DNA of 64,000 nt, from NCBI GenBank assembly GCA_964514215.1, contig CAZEPW010000015.1, positions 4,277 through 68,276 on the forward strand. The letters run 5' to 3'. This stretch comes from CAYQUC01 sp964514215 (GTDB taxonomy: Bacteria > Pseudomonadota > Gammaproteobacteria > UBA6429 > Thiohalophilaceae). Made by a program: the position numbers and the translations under genes. The notes beneath the pieces were generated by a model. It had not been told where the DNA came from. It saw nothing but the letters and a program-made list of their open reading frames with translations, and ran no database searches. Positions 54,904-63,950 of this stretch are shown here, in pieces (the stretch's first letter is position 1; every line of letters begins with the position of its first letter).

Positions 54904-57171
54904 ATGTCGAAATTTGATAGTTCTTCCCAAAATACATTAATTTCCGATTCGGGTATGAGAAACCGAATAATTAAGGATAAATTTGCTCAATATATTGTCA
55001 CCCTCGGTGGAAATAGCGTTATTTTTACCATTGTATTGATTTTTTTCTATCTGCTATATGTTGTTATTCCGATATTTTCAGGTGCGACGGTAGAGCAGGT
55101 TGGTCAGTATCGTTTATCTGAAACATCAACTAAAACAGATACTTTGTATTTGGCTGTAGAAGAGCAAAATGAAATTGCAGTACGTATGTTGTCGGATGGT
55201 GAGATTTTATTTTTTAATACGGCCAATGGCAGAGTTGTTTTAACACAACATTTACAAATACCCAAAGACATTGTAATCACCAGCTTTACTCAAGCTTCAG
55301 ATAACCAAGCGACCGTGGCTTTTGGTTTATCAAATGGCAAAGTTATTGTGGTGAAACACAAATATAATGTTAGTTATCCAAATAATCGTCGAATAATAAC
55401 ACCTGTCTTAGAATATCCTCTGGGTAACGAGCCCATTAGTATCCAAGGATTAAACTTGCCGATTACAAAGCTAGCGATGCAAATTAATGACGAAGGTGTT
55501 TCTATTGCGACCGTAAGCAAAACAGGGGAATTACGTTATAGCAGTTTTGAAAAAGAAGAGTCTTTGTTTGAGGATGAGTCTAGTTATGAACAACAAACTC
55601 AAAAGCTAACTGTTTTTAATAAAACAATTTCGTATTTATTAATCGATCAAGATCGTCAAGAGTTTTATGTTGTCACTAGTGATGATGAACTTCACTATTA
55701 CGATATTACTGAGACTGATAGTCCTAAATTAATTAATAATATCAATCTAGGTTCGGCTAGCGTTAAATTAACTGATATTCGATTTTTATCTGGCGGTATT
55801 TCGTTATTAACGGGATACTCTGATGGTTCAATTGCACAATGGTTTATAGTAAAGTCAAAGGAAAATAAACCAGTACTAACGCGCATTCGAGACTTTAAAC
55901 TCGGAAACAATGCCATCACGGTTCTCGCATCGGAACATAACCGTAAAGGTTTTATTGCTGCAGATATTAAAGGAAATGTTGCTGTTTATCATAGCACCGC
56001 ACATCGTACCGTTATCAATACACAATTGGCCAACAAGGCAATAAAGAAAATTGTTTTTAGCCCGCGAGCGAATGGAATCTTAGTTGAAGATAATAATCAG
56101 AATTTATCTTTTTGGCATATAGATAACGAACATCCCGAAATTTCATGGAACTCAATTTGGGGTAAAGTATGGTATGAAAGTTATCGTGAGCCGGAATATA
56201 TTTGGCAGTCATCAGCGGCAACCAATGATTTTGAACCTAAGTTTAGCTTGATTCCAATTTCTTTTGGAACGATTAAAGCGGCTTTTTATGCCATGCTCAT
56301 GGCAATCCCTTTGTCGATCATGGGAGCAATATTCACCGCATATTTTATGTCAGCTAAAATGCGACGCTATGTTAAACCCAGTATTGAAATAATGGAAGCA
56401 TTGCCAACTGTCATTTTGGGTTTTTTAGCCGGGTTGTGGTTAGCACCTTTTATCGAAAATCATCTACCCGGGGTATTTTCGTTGTTGTTTTTAATGCCTT
56501 TTGGGGTGCTCATTGCAGCATTTGCATGGACTCGGTTGCCAGATAGTCTACGACACAAAGTTCCCGATGGTTGGGAAGCGGCAATATTAATACCGGTTAT
56601 TATCATTATTTCATATAGCGTTATGAGTTTAAGCCCAATCATGGAGTCGGTCTTTTTTGAGGGTGATATGCGCATCTGGTTAGGTGATAAATGGGGGATT
56701 GATTTTGATCAACGTAACTCAATTGTTGTCGGATTAGCGATGGGCTTTGCTGTTATTCCTACCATTTTTTCAATTGCCGAAGATGCTATTTTCGCTGTTC
56801 CTAAATATTTGACGCATGGTTCATTAGCACTAGGCGCAACGTCATGGCAAACATTAATTCGCGTTGTGTTATTAACCGCAAGCCCGGGAATCTTCTCTGC
56901 TATTATGATTGGTTTTGGTCGAGCTGTCGGTGAGACAATGATTGTGTTAATGGCAACAGGAAATACACCAGTAATGGATTTTAGTATTTTTCAAGGTATG
57001 CGTACTTTGTCGGCAAATATTGCGGTGGAAATGCCTGAGGCCGAAGTAGCCAGCTCGCATTATAGAATATTATTTTTAGCGGCTCTGGTATTATTTGTTT
57101 TTACCTTTTTCTTTAACACCATTGCCGAAGTAGTTCGTCAACGGTTACGAAAACGATATAGTAGTCTATAA
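54904..57171 (+). CDS. pstC: Phosphate ABC transporter permease PstC (long form)
   Basis: 755 residues. One N-terminal membrane helix (about 35-60) is followed by a large extra domain (about 70-430) with propeller-like repeated strands. The transmembrane permease domain (about 450-750) has the EAA-type loop SLALGATSWQTLIRVVLLTASPGIFSAIMIGFGRAVGE (split: SLALGATSWQ and GFGRAVGET). E. coli PstC is about 320 residues; such long forms are known from pseudomonads and vibrios. The extra domain may help couple transport to PhoR signalling; that is inference. pstA starts 1 base after the stop. Confidence 0.95.
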   Translation: MSKFDSSSQNTLISDSGMRNRIIKDKFAQYIVTLGGNSVIFTIVLIFFYLLYVVIPIFSGATVEQVGQYRLSETSTKTDTLYLAVEEQNEIAVRMLSDGEILFFNTANGRVVLTQHLQIPKDIVITSFTQASDNQATVAFGLSNGKVIVVKHKYNVSYPNNRRIITPVLEYPLGNEPISIQGLNLPITKLAMQINDEGVSIATVSKTGELRYSSFEKEESLFEDESSYEQQTQKLTVFNKTISYLLIDQDRQEFYVVTSDDELHYYDITETDSPKLINNINLGSASVKLTDIRFLSGGISLLTGYSDGSIAQWFIVKSKENKPVLTRIRDFKLGNNAITVLASEHNRKGFIAADIKGNVAVYHSTAHRTVINTQLANKAIKKIVFSPRANGILVEDNNQNLSFWHIDNEHPEISWNSIWGKVWYESYREPEYIWQSSAATNDFEPKFSLIPISFGTIKAAFYAMLMAIPLSIMGAIFTAYFMSAKMRRYVKPSIEIMEALPTVILGFLAGLWLAPFIENHLPGVFSLLFLMPFGVLIAAFAWTRLPDSLRHKVPDGWEAAILIPVIIIISYSVMSLSPIMESVFFEGDMRIWLGDKWGIDFDQRNSIVVGLAMGFAVIPTIFSIAEDAIFAVPKYLTHGSLALGATSWQTLIRVVLLTASPGIFSAIMIGFGRAVGETMIVLMATGNTPVMDFSIFQGMRTLSANIAVEMPEAEVASSHYRILFLAALVLFVFTFFFNTIAEVVRQRLRKRYSSL

Positions 57172-57172
57172 T

Positions 57173-58837
57173 ATGAAGCCAAATTTAAAACAGTGGGTAC
57201 AATCGGGCACTCCGTGGATATGGTTAAATGCTGCAGCAGTGAGCACCAGTTTATTAATGGTGTTTGGATTATTATGGCTTATCGCAATACGGGGATTTGG
57301 TTTTTTTTGGCCTTCCGATGTATTTGAAATGCAATATCAAAGTGAAGCAGATAAAAAGATCCGTATTATTGGGGAAGTTTGGGATAGTCAATTAGCGTCT
57401 GTTGAAAATTTACGAGCTAATGGTATTAAACTGGATACTGAAAAAAAATCAGTTATGCGATATTTGTTAAAGAGTGGTAACCGTGATGTTAGTGGTTCTG
57501 ATTTTCAACAAATTATTGAACCTTTTATATTATCAAAACTAACGCCCGAAACTATTCTAGTCGTTGAAAGAACTGAATGGGGAAACTTATACGGTTATTT
57601 GAAAACCGTTAAACAACAGGGAAAAACCGTTGCTCAAGGTGAATTGGCACTAAAAGAATTAAAAAAACGGTTAGAACGTAGCTCAGCTATTCGCGATGAT
57701 ATTTCTGAAATAGCCACAGGTGATATCGGATCAATTAATTATGCGATGGAAGATCTACGATTAAAGCAACGCCGGCTGGAGATTGACGGCGACTTTAATG
57801 CGACAGAAAAGCAACGTTTGGACGATCAACGTGCAACACTACAAAATGAATATAATAAGTTACAACAATTATTAATCGAACAGAATAAGAAGTTAGCTCG
57901 CGATAGTTTTACCGTTGAGATAATGGATGGTCAACTAATTGAAGTGCCTTTATCTAAAGTCATACGAATAACACAACCCAATTCGATGTCGTTATTGTCA
58001 AAAGTTGGACATTATCTAGTTAATATCAAAAATTTTATTTTTGAAGATCCTCGTGAAGCAAATACTGAAGGCGGTGTTTTTCCTGCAATATTTGGCACTA
58101 TTATGATGGTTATTATCATGGCCATTTTAGTGACACCACTTGGCGTGATAGCAGCCGTCTATTTACGTGAATATGCCAAACAAGGGCCAATTATTCGAAC
58201 AATCCGTATTGCGGTGAACAACCTTGCGGGAGTTCCATCGATTGTCTATGGTATCTTTGGGCTAGGATTTTTTGTGTATTTTCTCGGGGGCAATCTTGAT
58301 CAACTATTTTTTCCCGAAGCATTACCAGCTCCAACATTTGGTACCCCGGGATTAATATGGGCATCGTTAACATTAGCTATTATGACATTACCGGTTGTTA
58401 TCGTTTCAACAGAAGAAGGCTTATCGCGTATACCGCGAGCCATTCGGGAAGGCAGCTTGGCTTTAGGTGCCACCAAATTTGAAACATTATGGCGAACGGT
58501 TATCCCGATGTCCAGTCCATCGATAATGACCGGGTTGATTTTAGCCGTTGCTCGTGCAGCGGGTGAGGTAGCACCTCTGATGTTAGTGGGGGTTGTTAAA
58601 TTAGCACCATCACTACCGGTCGATGGAAATTTTCCTTTTATGCACCTTGAACGAAAGTTCATGCATCTCGGTTTTCATATTTATGATGTTGGTTTTCAAA
58701 GCCCCAATGTTGAAGCAGCTCGGCCTTTGGTTTATGCCACGGCATTATTATTGGTTGTTGTTATAGTAGCATTAAACTTATTAGCTATTCGTATACGTAA
58801 TAATTTACGTGAAAAATTTAAATCTTTGGAAGTATAA
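57173..58837 (+). CDS. pstA: Phosphate ABC transporter permease PstA (long form)
   Basis: 554 residues. The first membrane helix (about 20-45) is followed by an extra domain (about 50-290) containing a coiled coil (about 150-245, rich in Glu/Arg/Gln). The permease domain (about 300-550) carries VYLREYAKQG, NNLAGVPSIVYGIFGLGFFVYF, the EAA loop REGSLALGATKFETLWRTVIP (REGSLALGA...WRTVIP) and AVARAAGEVAPLM. It pairs with PstC; both are of the elongated type. pstB follows after 3 bases. Confidence 0.95.
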   Translation: MKPNLKQWVQSGTPWIWLNAAAVSTSLLMVFGLLWLIAIRGFGFFWPSDVFEMQYQSEADKKIRIIGEVWDSQLASVENLRANGIKLDTEKKSVMRYLLKSGNRDVSGSDFQQIIEPFILSKLTPETILVVERTEWGNLYGYLKTVKQQGKTVAQGELALKELKKRLERSSAIRDDISEIATGDIGSINYAMEDLRLKQRRLEIDGDFNATEKQRLDDQRATLQNEYNKLQQLLIEQNKKLARDSFTVEIMDGQLIEVPLSKVIRITQPNSMSLLSKVGHYLVNIKNFIFEDPREANTEGGVFPAIFGTIMMVIIMAILVTPLGVIAAVYLREYAKQGPIIRTIRIAVNNLAGVPSIVYGIFGLGFFVYFLGGNLDQLFFPEALPAPTFGTPGLIWASLTLAIMTLPVVIVSTEEGLSRIPRAIREGSLALGATKFETLWRTVIPMSSPSIMTGLILAVARAAGEVAPLMLVGVVKLAPSLPVDGNFPFMHLERKFMHLGFHIYDVGFQSPNVEAARPLVYATALLLVVVIVALNLLAIRIRNNLREKFKSLEV

Positions 58838-58840
58838 TTT

Positions 58841-59674
58841 ATGAGTGAATCTACACGTACACATGCAATTGATATAAATACACTCGATAGAAGTAATAAT
58901 CGAATGTCGCTAGCAGATGAAAAAATTGCCTTTGACGTAAAGAACTTGTCATTACACTATGGTACAAAGCAGGCTCTTAATGGTATTGATTTACTTATTC
59001 CCAGTCATCGAGTGACAGCATTTATTGGCCCCAGTGGTTGTGGTAAATCAACGTTATTACGCTGTTTTAATCGAATGAACGACTTAGTTGATAATGTTAC
59101 TATTACCGGTGAAGTTTTGCTTGATAATGATAATATTTACGATAAAAAAATAAATGTTGCCATGTTACGCCGTCGTGTTGGTATGGTGTTTCAAAAACCT
59201 AACCCATTTCCTAAGAGTATTTTTGAAAATGTCGCCTATGGTCTTAGAATTCAAGGTATTAATGACAAAAGAAAGTTAGAAGAAATAGTTGAAAAATCAT
59301 TGCGAAATGCTGCATTGTGGGATGAAGTTAAAGATCGGCTGGAAGATAATGCGCTCGGAATGTCTGGAGGCCAGCAACAACGTCTGGTTATCGCAAGAGC
59401 AATTGCAGTTGAACCTAAAGTACTGTTGCTTGATGAACCCGCATCGGCATTAGATCCCATTTCAACATTAAAAATTGAAGAGCTTATTAGTAGTTTGAAA
59501 AATGAATACACCATTGTTATTGTTACTCATAATATGCAACAAGCAGCACGTGTTTCAGATTACACTGCTTTTATGTACATGGGGGAAATGGTAGAGTTTT
59601 CAGACACCAATGCCTTATTTACCAATCCTGCTAAAAAACAAACAGAGGACTATATCACTGGTCGATATGGTTAG
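58841..59674 (+). CDS. pstB: Phosphate ABC transporter ATP-binding protein PstB
   Basis: 277 residues. Walker A GPSGCGKST (about 63-71), Q-loop VGMVFQKPNPFPKSI, the ABC signature MSGGQQQRL, Walker B VLLLDEPASALDP and the switch His THNMQQA are all in place. The N-terminal 30 residues are an extension rich in Asp/Ser. It energises phosphate import through PstC-PstA. Confidence 0.97.
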   Translation: MSESTRTHAIDINTLDRSNNRMSLADEKIAFDVKNLSLHYGTKQALNGIDLLIPSHRVTAFIGPSGCGKSTLLRCFNRMNDLVDNVTITGEVLLDNDNIYDKKINVAMLRRRVGMVFQKPNPFPKSIFENVAYGLRIQGINDKRKLEEIVEKSLRNAALWDEVKDRLEDNALGMSGGQQQRLVIARAIAVEPKVLLLDEPASALDPISTLKIEELISSLKNEYTIVIVTHNMQQAARVSDYTAFMYMGEMVEFSDTNALFTNPAKKQTEDYITGRYG

Positions 59675-59729
59675 TACTCTGTAGCGTTGCTATTGTATTT
59701 TTGTTAATTATTTTTCAAAGAGAACATTT

Positions 59730-60449
59730 ATGGATAACTTAAATTTAAACCAACATATTTCAAAAAAATTTAATGAAGAACTTGAAGATATTCGTGCGCG
59801 AGTATTAAAAATGGGTGGCATTGTTGAACAACAATTAAAAGATGCCATTACATCGCTTTCTGAAATGAACCAGTCATTAGCTGAAACAGTTGTCAGAAAT
59901 GATTATAAGGTCAATGCACTTGAAGTTTCTATTGATGAAGAATGTACTCAAATTCTTGCTCGTCGCCAACCTACGGCAAGTGATTTGCGGTTAGTTATCG
60001 CCGTTATAAAAACTATAACCGATTTGGAACGAATTGGTGATGAAGCTGAGCGTGTTGCAAAAATGGCTATTCATTTTTCAGAAACGAAAGGACATGATAA
60101 TTTATTAGGTGGCATCTTACATCTTGCTGAACAAGTTAGCGAAATGTTACACGGTGCCTTAGATGCCTTTGCTCGAATGGATACGCAATCAGCAGTGAAG
60201 GTTGCTCAATCTGATAGTAAAGCGGATAGAGAGTATGAGCGAATTTTACGAGAGTTGATGACATTCATGATGGAAGATCCACGTTTTATTCCGTATATTT
60301 TAGATGTTATGTGGTCTGCTCGTGCGCTCGAACGTATTGGTGATCGTGCTTGTAATATTTGTGAATATGTTATTTATCTTGTTAATGGCAAGGATGTTCG
60401 GCATACAAGTTTAGAACAATCATTAGCCGATGATAATAGCGAAAAATAA
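59730..60449 (+). CDS. phoU: Phosphate signalling regulator PhoU
   Basis: 239 residues, two repeats of a three-helix bundle. Each contains the metal-cluster motif of the family (E/DxxxD): DLERIGDEAERVAKMA in the first and ALERIGDRACNICEYV in the second. PhoU links the Pst transporter to PhoR and prevents excess phosphate uptake. It ends the pstC-pstA-pstB-phoU operon and is followed by a strong terminator. Confidence 0.97.
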   Translation: MDNLNLNQHISKKFNEELEDIRARVLKMGGIVEQQLKDAITSLSEMNQSLAETVVRNDYKVNALEVSIDEECTQILARRQPTASDLRLVIAVIKTITDLERIGDEAERVAKMAIHFSETKGHDNLLGGILHLAEQVSEMLHGALDAFARMDTQSAVKVAQSDSKADREYERILRELMTFMMEDPRFIPYILDVMWSARALERIGDRACNICEYVIYLVNGKDVRHTSLEQSLADDNSEK

Positions 60450-60452
60450 ATA

Positions 60453-60489
60453 CCATTACAATTAAATTTAAATTGCAATGGCTTTTTTT
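60453..60489 (+). terminator. Rho-independent terminator after phoU
   Basis: CCATTACAATT (60453-60463) pairs with AATTGCAATGG (60471-60481) with one mismatch, followed by CTTTTTTT. It lies 4 bp after the phoU stop codon. Confidence 0.85.
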
Positions 60490-60516
60490 CACCCATTGCT
60501 TTTATTTCAAAATAAT

Positions 60517-60646
60517 TTTTCAATTTTAAACCGTCATAAAATTTGCATTTTAAATTAATAATTTTGTCATAAAACCTCGTGTTTTCAATTTTAAACTGTC
60601 ATAAAAATTTCATTTTAAATTAATAATTCTGTCACAGAATCTCGTA
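60517..60646 (+). repeat. 65-bp tandem duplication with phased Pho-like half-sites before the porin gene
   Basis: Two direct copies (60517-60581 and 60582-60646) share most positions. Each has (C)(C/T)GTCAT (60531; 60596), a weaker half-site exactly 11 bp on (TTTGCAT 60542; ATTTCAT 60607) and a third 33 bp on (TTGTCAT 60564; CTGTCAC 60629). The layout suggests a duplicated PhoB-binding module controlling the porin about 110 bp downstream. Confidence 0.75.
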
Positions 60647-60679
60647 ATAATTTTGTCTGGCTTATTTGGAGCCTAACTT

Positions 60680-60721
60680 AACTTGAGCTGGGAAATATTT
60701 TAAATTATACAAGCTCAGGTT
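60680..60721 (+). promoter_or_regulatory. Leader hairpin upstream of the porin gene
   Basis: AACTTGAGCT (60680-60689) and AGCTCAGGTT (60712-60721) form a 10-bp stem with one G-T pair and a 22-base AT-rich loop, 33 bp before the porin start. It may be a 5'-leader mRNA structure or a copy of the dispersed AACCTGAGCT element found at 63810 and 63951. Confidence 0.5.
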
Positions 60722-60754
60722 CATTAAAATTATAGAATACAATTCGAGGTAAAT

Positions 60755-61816
60755 ATGAATTATAAAATAATCGCAGTCTGTTGTGCTTTAACAGTGAGTG
60801 TTATTGAACAAGCTAGTGCTATTGAAGTCGTTGGAAAAAAACTTGAAATATATGGTAAAGCACATTTATCAATCGATAGTGTCGACTCTGATGATCCTAC
60901 TGTTGCTAATGACGGATTAAGTGTCTCAAGCAACTCTTCACGTTTAGGGTTTAAAGGTGAGCTTCCTGCCGGAGCACTAAAATTTATATTTCAGTATGAG
61001 CAAGAAGTATTTATTGACGAGGCGGGTGGTGAATTAGTTTCACGTAATACTTATGCCGGGATAAAAGGCAGTTTTGGTCAGTTAATAGCAGGTCATCATG
61101 ATACGCCATTTAAAACAGTTGCTTCTAAATGGGGAGTATTTGGAGATTCTGTTGGAGAAAGACGGGCTATGTTAGGTGCGGGTTATATCAGTGGTAACCA
61201 ATTAAATGAACGTGCTAAGAACGTCATTATGTATCAATTTAAAAATAAAAACTTAAAATTTCAATTAATGCATGCAGTTGATCCAGAAGCGGGTAAAGAC
61301 GGAAAATATGATAATACCGACAAAAGTGTCACTAGTGTCGCTTTGTTTTATAAGACAGGACCTTTTTGGATAGCTGCTGCTAATGAATCGTGGAAGCAAC
61401 ATAGCAAAATGGTTGATGGTAGTGCCTTACGAATTGCTGCTAAATATAAAATTGCTAATTCTTTTAAAGTTGGTTTAATTTATGAATCAATTAATTCTGA
61501 TACGGTTAATGAATGGAAACGTGATGCAGCTGGTGTGAATGCTACATTTAGTGTCAGTAAAAAAACGGATATTAGAGCACAATACATTAAAGTAAATAGT
61601 GCAGAGAATGTATCTGATACCGGCGCAACCAAAGTTTCCTTAGGTGTTTTTCATAAGTTGGATAAAAAAGCACAGCTTTATGCCGCATATGGTGCTACGA
61701 ATAATGAATCTGCAGCTAAATTTCAGGCGGTTGATGGTGGCCATGGTGATGAAGTTAAAACAGTTAATGGCGGTAATCCAAATGCTGTTTCATTGGGGCT
61801 AATATATAAATTTTAA
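60755..61816 (+). CDS. Outer membrane porin, probably phosphate-starvation induced
   Basis: 353 residues with a signal peptide to about residue 22 (ASA). GAGGT ribosome site 7 bases before the ATG. Repeated amphipathic strands, LEIYGKAHLSIDSVD at the start, SSRLGFKGELPAGALKFIFQYEQEV, NTYAGIKGSFGQLIAGHHDTPFK and a C-terminal GLIYKF with final Phe are typical of 16-stranded general porins. The tandem Pho-like half-sites upstream and the pst operon beside it suggest a PhoE/OprP-like role in phosphate uptake by regulation; the selectivity cannot be read from the sequence. Confidence 0.9.
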   Translation: MNYKIIAVCCALTVSVIEQASAIEVVGKKLEIYGKAHLSIDSVDSDDPTVANDGLSVSSNSSRLGFKGELPAGALKFIFQYEQEVFIDEAGGELVSRNTYAGIKGSFGQLIAGHHDTPFKTVASKWGVFGDSVGERRAMLGAGYISGNQLNERAKNVIMYQFKNKNLKFQLMHAVDPEAGKDGKYDNTDKSVTSVALFYKTGPFWIAAANESWKQHSKMVDGSALRIAAKYKIANSFKVGLIYESINSDTVNEWKRDAAGVNATFSVSKKTDIRAQYIKVNSAENVSDTGATKVSLGVFHKLDKKAQLYAAYGATNNESAAKFQAVDGGHGDEVKTVNGGNPNAVSLGLIYKF

Positions 61817-61844
61817 TTGATAAAAAATAATAGGAAGAAAGTCA

Positions 61845-62012
61845 ATGAAAATGTTTATAAAAGAAATGAACGATGGAACAGCCGTTATTGAAACACAATA
61901 TGGTCAACACATATCGTATTTTAAAAATATCACTGAAGCGCAACTAGCTTATGTAGAATGGTACCGAAGTAATGATGATTATCGAGCTGACGATGATTAT
62001 TATTTAATGTAA
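61845..62012 (+). CDS. Small protein of 55 residues, unknown
   Basis: ATG 61845 is preceded by AGGAAGAAAG at a good distance. The product begins MKMFIKEMNDGTAVIE, is soluble-looking, and ends in an acidic, Tyr-rich tail (DDYRADDDYYLM). There are no membrane segments or Cys. It starts 28 bp after the porin stop in the same direction, so it is probably expressed with it, and ends 4 bp before the convergent ABC ATPase gene. The family is not recognised. Confidence 0.6.
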   Translation: MKMFIKEMNDGTAVIETQYGQHISYFKNITEAQLAYVEWYRSNDDYRADDDYYLM

Positions 62013-62016
62013 TATA

Positions 62017-63063
62017 TTATTCTACTGGGAAAGCAATCATGTGATCGGCCGCTAAACTTAACCGGACTTTGTCACCTACAAAATGGTCATGATGACTTGG
62101 AAATAAAGACATAACTTCTGTTCCGGTTGATAAGCGGATGGTATACATGATTTCTGCACCTTTAAAAGCACGTTGAGTAATTTCACCAACTAGGTTGCCA
62201 TTTGTATCCGAGATAACATCATCAGGACGTAATAATAATTTTAGTTTACAGCCACGTTCCCAGTTATATGTTCGATCGCCTTTAACAATACCAATTTCCG
62301 TTTCAATTTGATTTGGTGATATTAGTGTGCCTTCAAGCATGACACCTTGGCCAATAAAATCAGCAACAAAAGGATTGGCTGGTTCATGATATAAATTATA
62401 GGCGGTATCCCACTGTTGAATTTCGCCATCTTTCATCACACCAATAACATCAGCCATTGCAAAAGCCTCATGTTGATCGTGTGTTACCATAATGCCGGTG
62501 ACACCTTGTGCTTTTAAAATGCTGCGAATTTCTTGGCTCAAGCTTTCTCGCATTTCAACATCTAGGTTTGAAAATGGTTCATCCATTAATATGATATCCG
62601 GCATTGGTGCTAAGGCTCGTGCTAGGGCGACACGTTGTTGTTGCCCTCCAGAAAGTTCGTGAGGGTATCGTTCACCCAAACCTTCGAGACCGACGATAGT
62701 TAACATTTTACCACTGGTTTTTGATTTTTCGTGTTTAGATAAATTGCGTAAACCAAAACAAATATTGTCGCAAATATTCATATGGGGGAATAAGGCATAA
62801 TCTTGAAAAACCATGCCAATTTTTCGTTTTTCTGGTGCGAGCTGATACCCAGGGCGGGTAATGACATTGCCGTGTAACGTAATTTCACCACTTTGGATTG
62901 CTTCAAAACCTGCAATTGCACGTAACACCGTTGTTTTACCACAACCACTTGGGCCAACGAGGCATATCATCTCACCTTTATTCGCTTGAAAGGAAAGCTT
63001 TCTAACGACTGTTTGAGTGTGATATTTACAGGATATATTTTTAATGTTTAATAATATTGTCAT
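62017..63063 (-). CDS. ABC transporter ATP-binding protein, FbpC/PotA-like, orphan
   Basis: 348 residues from ATG 63063; an upstream in-frame TTG (63084) would add seven residues but has no better ribosome site. Walker A GPSGCGKTT, Q-loop IGMVFQDYALFPHM, signature LSGGQQQRVALARALA, Walker B IILMDEPFSNLD and switch H in VTHDQHEA are intact. A TOBE-type C-terminal domain (about 235-345) follows. The pattern LAPEKRKIGMVFQDYALFPHM fits the iron(III) (FbpC) branch best. No permease or binding-protein gene is adjacent, so the substrate is uncertain. Confidence 0.9.
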   Translation of the reverse strand: MTILLNIKNISCKYHTQTVVRKLSFQANKGEMICLVGPSGCGKTTVLRAIAGFEAIQSGEITLHGNVITRPGYQLAPEKRKIGMVFQDYALFPHMNICDNICFGLRNLSKHEKSKTSGKMLTIVGLEGLGERYPHELSGGQQQRVALARALAPMPDIILMDEPFSNLDVEMRESLSQEIRSILKAQGVTGIMVTHDQHEAFAMADVIGVMKDGEIQQWDTAYNLYHEPANPFVADFIGQGVMLEGTLISPNQIETEIGIVKGDRTYNWERGCKLKLLLRPDDVISDTNGNLVGEITQRAFKGAEIMYTIRLSTGTEVMSLFPSHHDHFVGDKVRLSLAADHMIAFPVE

Positions 63064-63181
63064 ACGTAATTGTAATGATATCAAAATATACTGTTGCTAA
63101 ACAGTTTATTACCCATTATTACGATAAATTGTAGTTACTGATGAGAGTGGTTTTTATTTCGGGATTATGATTAAACCGATA

Positions 63182-63760
63182 TTAATCTTTGGGTCGATAG
63201 CGCTCTGCCATTTTTGGATCTTTTTTTAGACCAAAATAGCCCTTAGTATAAGCAACAAATAATGCTCGTTTTGCTTCCTTATGACCCTTTTTAGCGGCTT
63301 TTCGCCAAAGTTCGATTGCTTTTTCATTTTCAACCCGTGTACCGATACCATAGCCATACATTACAGCGAGATTATGCTGGGCATCAGTCAGGCCTTGAGC
63401 CGCTGCACGTTGCCACCAGATCACAGCATCTTTATTGGATCTTGATATTCCCTGAGCCTTTCGGAACATCATACCGGCATTATATTGCGCTTCAACGTGG
63501 CCTTGTTTTGCAGCTTTAAGAAACATAAATAATGCTTCTTTTTGATTTTTTTTAACACCTTTGCCATTTTTTAGTAATAACGCTAAATTATATTGTGCAT
63601 CCGCATTACCGGCTGTGGCTAAGGGTTTCCATATTGAATATGCCTTTTGATAGTCTTTTTTGATAAAGGCTTTAAAACCGTCGTTTACAGATGCGCAATA
63701 TCCTAAACCGGCTAAGCTGATACTCAATATTAATAATATTAGTTGGGTAAAATACTTCAT
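63182..63760 (-). CDS. Sel1-repeat (SLR) protein, exported
   Basis: 192 residues. The signal peptide ends near GYCAS (about residue 23). Three to four Sel1-like helical repeats of about 36 residues follow, with the pattern A...YNLA.....GKGV..N...A......AA..G...A, for example NADAQYNLALLLKNGKGV and HVEAQYNAGMMFRKAQGI. Such repeats mediate protein-protein contacts in the periplasm; the partner is unknown. It is a single gene with no operon partner: the ABC gene starts about 118 bp downstream on the same strand. Confidence 0.88.
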   Translation of the reverse strand: MKYFTQLILLILSISLAGLGYCASVNDGFKAFIKKDYQKAYSIWKPLATAGNADAQYNLALLLKNGKGVKKNQKEALFMFLKAAKQGHVEAQYNAGMMFRKAQGISRSNKDAVIWWQRAAAQGLTDAQHNLAVMYGYGIGTRVENEKAIELWRKAAKKGHKEAKRALFVAYTKGYFGLKKDPKMAERYRPKD

Positions 63761-63809
63761 AATATATTTATAGCAGCAGTTGTTATACTATCCAAGTTGG
63801 ATTGCAAGT

Positions 63810-63850
63810 TAACCTGAGCTGCACATAAGCAGATAATATAGTTTAAATAC
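63810..63850. repeat. Dispersed AT-rich repeat, left copy
   Basis: TAACCTGAGCT...ATAAGCAGATAATATA...TTTAAATA. It aligns with 63951-63990 (TAACCTGAACT...GATAAGCAAATATAATTTAAATA) as a direct repeat 141 bp apart, and more weakly with 60679-60710. Confidence 0.5.
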
Positions 63851-63876
63851 AGATCAGCAGTGGAAATAGATAAATC

Positions 63877-63936
63877 ATGACTCGCTAGTCACATCCATGT
63901 GCACTCGACTGCCGAGTCCTTGCGGCAGACGGTCAT
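63877..63936. repeat. GC-richer multi-hairpin element
   Basis: Outer arms ATGAC (63877-63881) and GTCAT (63932-63936) enclose successive small palindromes: TGACT-CGCT-AGTCA, ACAT-CC-ATGT, and either ACTCG-N5-CGAGT or CTGCCG-N8-CGGCAG. Base composition is clearly higher in GC than the flanks. It sits between the two direct AT-rich repeats and resembles a structured REP/MITE-like unit. Confidence 0.5.
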
Positions 63937-63950
63937 AATTTGTCTATAAT

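Noticed and set aside
63877..63936. tRNA gene in the multi-hairpin element
   Set aside because: Only about 60 bases, the outer stem has 5 bp, and no T-loop GTTCGA-type or D-loop signature is present.
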